This document shows positions 25,845 to 29,957 of a stretch of DNA of 29,957 nucleotides, in pieces. The notes below the pieces were generated by a model. It was not told the origin of the DNA and ran no database searches. It saw only the letters and a list, made by a program, of their open reading frames with translations. The stretch spans positions 22,266 through 52,222 of the forward strand of contig NAOQ01000093.1 of NCBI GenBank assembly GCA_002751075.1, read 5' to 3'. A program made the translations under genes and the position numbers. The first letter of the stretch is position 1; each line of letters starts with the position of its first letter. Source of the stretch: Ichthyophonus hoferi (lineage: Eukaryota; Opisthokonta; Ichthyosporea; Ichthyophonida; Ichthyophonidae).

Positions 25845-26520
25845 GTTTTTAAACTTTCACTAAAATTCAATTATGGACCTCGTAGAGCAGATGTTTTATT
25901 GCAATTTATTCTCGAGGGTCATGTACGCCACAATAATAAATTGTTACCCTGCTTCAAAGTAAACCCATATAAATAAATATATGTTATTGTATTATATATA
26001 GATAATTGTAGTTCAAATATTGATTATAATTTAAAATGGTTTTTATAACTACTCGTTTTAATATTTTTTCACTGAACTTTCAGTTCTGAACCTCTCAGAG
26101 CATATTTCCATAAAACATCCCTTCTTGGGTTTCATGTACATCACAACAATTAGCTATTGTCTATCCTCAGAATAATCCAGTCTGAATGCGTGTTATTATT
26201 TATATATATTTATATGTATATTTTTATATAATTATATATGTATGTATTAGTTATAAGTACAACTATATTCTGAAATGACTTTCATAATTACATTTTATAA
26301 TATATTTTCTTTGAAATATCAGTTCTGGACCTTCCAGTGCATATTTCCGTAAATCACATGATCTAGGGGGTCATGCACGCCACAAACTTAAACTATTATC
26401 TTCCCTCTGAATAATCCACTTGAAATGCATATTTATTATTCATATATAATTGTTACTCTGAGTTTAAGTATATTCTAAAATGCCTCTCCCCAACACTATT
26501 TATAATATATTTTTCAAGAG
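25845..26520 (+). repeat. Three-unit diverged tandem repeat, period about 213-239
   Basis: Units start at about 25845, 26068 and 26308. Each has a TTT-rich run, then TTCA.T..(T/A)TGGACC or TTCTGAACC, then GAGCA(G)AT.TTT, then GGGTCATGTACGCCAC (GGGTTTCATGTACATCAC in unit 2), then TATT.TC/ACCCTG..-like, and a TATA-rich tail. Units 2 and 3 are closest. No coding frame. Confidence 0.6.
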
Positions 26521-27120
26521 AAATTCTACTTACGTCTTATCCTGTATAATGGTATGTTAGTTGTGTTATTATCCTACCATTAACCTTAAGCTAGATAGAA
26601 ATATATACGTTAATAAATATAATAGATGGTTTCATCTACAGCAACTATACTTATTTATTATTTATTTTTTTAGTAGAATATCTTCGGTTATTAATATGTA
26701 TGTTTCTCAATTATTTTCGTAGCTTTTTTCGGCTATATGGGTTACGCCTACTTATTAGAAGTTTTTTCTTTTCATTATTGTATATTATTTTGACTTGGTT
26801 TGACTTCGGTGCAAACCTCGTGTTCAGAGCCTACTTACTAACCTATTAGCATATATTTTCTTGTAATGACAATATATATACCTATATATTGTCATTACAA
26901 AAATATTTAATTAATTTGGGTTTTTTTTTATGATTATAATCATTTACTATTATTAGCAATTACTATTGCTTATGTAGTCTCGAAAAATAGTGGATATAAA
27001 TCACAACGGCCGAGTTAGCCTCTACTTGTTTCCGATATTGTTAAGTTTATTTTTGGATTTAAAATAATGTGACAGATAATTGACTTAAATTTATGCGTTT
27101 CTAATATACTCTAAAATCTA
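26521..27120. other. AT-rich stretch with one strong hairpin and a possible exon
   Basis: After an acceptor-like ATTTTCGTAG, a locally GC-richer segment at about 26719-26860 is open in one frame for about 43 codons and encodes a hydrophobic run that includes LTWFDFGANLVF. A link to the QCR9-like exons downstream was considered but is not established. The hairpin is listed separately. Confidence 0.3.
26861..26900. other. Perfect 18-base-pair inverted repeat
   Basis: TTGTAATGACAATATATA (26861-26878), a 4-base loop TACC, then its exact reverse complement (26883-26900). Flanking T and A runs could lengthen the stem with a bulge. No T run typical of a small-RNA terminator follows on the plus strand. 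It may be a cruciform or the collapsed ends of a small transposon. Confidence 0.85.
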
Positions 27121-27354
27121 AAACACTTGGACTGACTGAGCCAATGTGCAACTTAACTACTTAGATAGCTTCATACACCATGTTTATGAACACAAACGCA
27201 TGCCCAGAACCAGTCTGACCCCCACCCCCAGCTTTTATACTTTATTTGGGTTGGTATTAGTTAATAGACATTTAGTAGGGATTGTTGATTACAACATAGA
27301 GGGCTGTACATTATTTAACTAGCCTCACCACATACTAGAGCAATCGAGGTGGCA
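27121..27354 (-). repeat. Family D repeat, LTR-like solo copy (inverted)
   Basis: On the minus strand it starts TGCCACCTCGATTG at 27354 and follows the copy at 4429-4656: CTAGTATGTGGTGAGG, CTAAATGTCTATTAACTAAT, GACTGGTTCTG, GCATGCGTTT. It contains a TATA-like AAAGTATAAAAG, as an LTR promoter would. Its right border is uncertain because similarity to the 4.4 kb copy continues a little past 27121. It is an old solo-LTR-like fossil without internal genes. Confidence 0.55.
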
Positions 27355-28339
27355 GAATTTTTGTTCTATTTCTAAATATATTATTTGCTAGTAATAGTCG
27401 TGATTGGTAGGAGTAATTTTTGTTATCATGTAATCTAAGGGCATTAACAAGAAAAGATAGGTTGAGGTTGACTATCAAGAAAGAAAGATAAATATTCATT
27501 GTAGCGTAGTGTTTGGTCTTAATAATAATAATAGTAATAATAATAATAGTAATAATATGAATAGGAATAAAATAGAAATAGGAGTAGGAATAATAAACAT
27601 ACTCATGGTAACAATAATACTAATAGTACTAGAAAATCAAATTAGGTAATTATGAGGACCAACAGGCATTAACACAGTGACTAATTTAATTAAAAGTCAT
27701 TAATTCATAATGTCTACCCAATCGTTATGGTCCATTTACTGTTTTTTATACTAATATACAATACCATTCTTACAAACCAATCAAAGCATCGCCACAAAGT
27801 TGTTTTATTTTAATACAGAATGTATGTAATTAAAAAGTAAAAAGACCATAGTTTACATATTTAATGCTTACTTATAGTTTATTACTGGGAACACCTAATA
27901 GTCTATAGTTTAGTATGGTATAATAAGTTGCAATATAGTATAGTATAGTACGACATAATATGGTAGATTGGGATAGAAATGTAGGTGATTGGATACGGTA
28001 TGTTAGAGTATTCTGTTACATTATACTATTATGTACTATATTATATTATGTTATTACATTATCTGAATCATTGTCAGTGATTTAGGAATATGATCTATGG
28101 TAGATTATATACCCCATGCATTTATACATTATATTACCTTTATTACTGTACTATACTATTATATAATATACTATGATAACATAAAGTAATGAGTAATACA
28201 ACATAACATAATATAACATAATAACGTATTATACCATATCGTACGGTAATGTAAGTATAATACAATAGGCTCTTTCCTATACTTTAATTAGAGTAATAAA
28301 ATATTCAATTAGTTTCTTAATTAATTATTACACATATAG
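27355..28339. other. AT-rich low-complexity stretch
   Basis: Imperfect AAT/AATAGT microsatellite at 27519-27560. Degenerate TATAGTATAG- and TTATATTATG-type runs at 27900-28260. No gene or upstream exon was recognised. Confidence 0.45.
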
Positions 28340-29317
28340 ATAGGTATGGTGGCTGAACAAGGTCTTGTGCGAGTGACCAAATATTGGTTTGAGGATGTCC
28401 TAAATAAAGGGGTAAGTATGATTGAGTAACTATATACTTTGAGTTTTCATATTATATATATAGACAAGAGCTACAAAATACCAGAGTACTATGTTACTAT
28501 GATAGTATAATAGTATATTGGTATATTGGTGTAATAATATAATATAATATAATGGTATAGTAGTAAAATAGTATAATAGTACAAAGTTTTATTATACATT
28601 AATATAATAGTAATAGTGTAATGAAATATATATAGGTGTTCTCAATGTACATATATACGCGTGCGCCAACCATTTTAATAGCATGCATACTATCATACCA
28701 TTATAGTATTGTATTATTTTTTATTATACTATTGTATTATTATAGTTTTATAATATTATAGTATTATATTATTATATGCTCATATGATCATGTTGTCATA
28801 CTATCGTACCATCATATTATTATAGTTTTATAATATTATAGTATTATATTATCATATACTCATATGATCATGTTGTCATACTATCGTACCATCATATTAT
28901 TATAGTATTATACATACACGAGTACCCCTACCATACATATACTTATATACATATCTATGAATGCACACTTATTATATACATTACCAAACATGAAATCCTA
29001 CCATACATATACTTACATGATAACTAAAACCAAAAATAACTATAGAAAACGACGTTATTATATAGAGATAAGATAGAGTAAATATGGTATGGTATAATAT
29101 AGCATGAGATGTCATAATATAGTATATTATACTAAGGCAACAAAATAAAACAATAATTTAGGTAAGTTATTAGGTTATGCATCTATTGCATATTATTAGC
29201 TATACTATACATACATTACAGATTATTAGTTTGTATCCCTATTTATAGGAGTATACTTAAGAAGAGAGGGAGAGAAAGGGAAAGAGAGAGAGAGGTGGGG
29301 AAGGTGAGATGCAAAAA

Positions 29318-29352
<35 letters not shown>

Positions 29353-29425
29353 TAGCTAACCCATTGCCTACTCTTAGAAACTATGGAGAGATATTAAACC
29401 TGCTGAGGAAAACCTTGGACCATAA
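28340..29425 (+). CDS. QCR9-like bc1 complex subunit 9, last two exons only
   Basis: Exon 28340-28411 (acceptor CACATATAG, donor GTAAGT) encodes IGMVAEQGLVRV.., then KYWFEDVLNKG. Exon 29378-29425 (acceptor CTACTCTTAG) continues in phase 0 with KLWRDIKPAEENLGP and a stop. The joined string NKGKLWRDIK closely matches the C-terminus of ubiquinol-cytochrome c reductase subunit 9 (yeast NKGKLWKDVK), a roughly 60-residue inner-membrane subunit of respiratory complex III. EQGL.RV and the aromatic residues before NKG fit less exactly and imply a few extra residues. The N-terminal membrane helix is missing: the frame has a stop right at the first acceptor, so an upstream exon or a start at the ATG at 28346 is needed. 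Candidate upstream pieces lie at 26719 and 17745. A fragment left by duplication or an unrelated short gene is possible. The intron (28412-29377) is full of simple repeats. Confidence 0.45.
28741..28900 (+). repeat. Tandem duplication of an 80-base unit
   Basis: 28741-28820 and 28821-28900 are identical except at two positions, both transitions. The unit carries CATATGATCATG. It lies in the presumed intron of the QCR9-like gene and is recent by its similarity. A separate string, CCTACCATACATATACTTA, occurs at about 28927 and 28997. Confidence 0.9.
29265..29349. repeat. GA-rich run followed by TA microsatellite
   Basis: GA/GGGA-rich run at 29265-29310, then a TA run at about 29321-29349, just upstream of the second QCR9-like exon. 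Confidence 0.85.
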
Positions 29426-29445
29426 AAGGGACCTATGCTATAATT

Positions 29446-29530
29446 GGATATGATATGATATGATATATTGTAATATGATATGATAGTATGATATGATATG
29501 ATATACTGTAATATGATATGACATGATATA
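29446..29530 (+). repeat. TATGA pentamer tandem repeat
   Basis: Repeated TATGA units with a recurring interruption, TATATTGTAA or TATACTGTAA, so a higher-order unit of about 45 bases is visible. Confidence 0.8.
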
Positions 29531-29656
29531 GTTTGACCTGATGCAATATACTATGGGCTATAGTTGACATCATTGACCCTGTGATACATAACAGTTATTG
29601 TGCGGGTCGGGCCAACCTCTCTCTGCATCCTATTCATCTATGCCATTTTCATGGAC

Positions 29657-29941
29657 TACTATATAAATTAAATTTAAATGGCATATAAGCTATTATACAT
29701 AGTTTTACATTATAATTTTATGTATCAATTTTTTGGTAGTTTTAAAGTTTTAAACAATTGTTAGAAACTGTAGAGTCATGTATGTAGGATAGTATATAGT
29801 CAATCAGTACAATACCAATTTATCTTTATGATTTTTTCGGATTAATATATAAATAAAATTAAATAGCTTATTAGCTATTATGTATAGGCTTACTTTACAA
29901 TTTAAAGTGCCAGTTACGAAAAAAAAAAAAAAAAAAAAAAA
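29657..29941 (+). repeat. Two related AT-rich blocks, the second ending in a 23-base A run
   Basis: About 29657-29735 and 29842-29920 share ATATAAAT..AATT.AAAT, AAGCTATTA/TAGCTATTA and TTTTACA/CTTTACAATTT-like strings. The second block is followed by A at 29919-29941, as at the 3' tail of a retroposed element, but no other feature confirms this. Confidence 0.4.
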
Positions 29942-29957
29942 CCAAAAAAAGTTTAAA

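Noticed and set aside
28340-28411. BRCT-domain exon (pattern G..VT..W..D....G)
   Set aside because: The next exon in phase gives NKGKLWRDIK and a stop, which fits bc1 subunit 9 better. A BRCT domain would need much more flanking sequence.

Overview
The window is AT-rich nuclear DNA from a eukaryote, most likely a fungus. Genes carry GT-AG introns of about 50 to 530 bases, and the gene set (Golgi-type class I mannosidase, Cwh43, Sde2 with a clear GGKGG junction, triosephosphate isomerase) fits a fungus. Long gene-poor stretches full of decayed dispersed repeats suggest a transposon-bloated, early-diverging lineage such as Entomophthoromycotina. That placement is inference; no marker here settles it.

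Layout. 1-2921: no confident gene; two adjacent dispersed repeats (families B and C). 2922-5311, minus: GH47 alpha-1,2-mannosidase, two exons supported, 5' end not found; its intron carries an LTR-like repeat. 5412-11630: about 6 kb of repeats (families E, B, D, C, a two-unit tandem repeat, a TAA microsatellite). 11631-13314, plus: complete three-exon triosephosphate isomerase of 248 residues with strikingly GC-rich codons. 13315-15103: non-coding, one family E copy. 15104-17407, minus: intronless CWH43-like GPI-anchor lipid remodelling protein of 767 residues. 17745-17847, plus: a possible short spliced coding start, divergent from CWH43. 17951-18921: a foldback-like inverted-repeat element with an interrupted right arm. 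18922-21650: hairpins, a 51-base direct repeat and a family B copy. 21651-24193, minus: five-exon SDE2, 359 residues. 24194-28339: low-complexity DNA, a three-unit tandem repeat, a perfect hairpin and a family D copy. 28340-29425, plus: two exons whose joined C-terminus resembles subunit 9 of the cytochrome bc1 complex (QCR9). The window ends in short tandem repeats and a 23-base A run.

The genes are unrelated housekeeping functions (glycolysis, N-glycan trimming, GPI-anchor remodelling, splicing/genome stability, respiration), not an operon-like system. GH47 and CWH43 both act in the secretory pathway, but nothing shows that they are co-regulated.

I found no convincing new biological system. 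The main points of interest are the spliced SDE2 structure, the QCR9-like exons whose 5' part is missing or very distant, the repeat-laden GH47 intron, and several repeat families that recur within 30 kb. Repeat letters (B, C, D, E) are my own labels from comparing copies by eye; identities were not computed.
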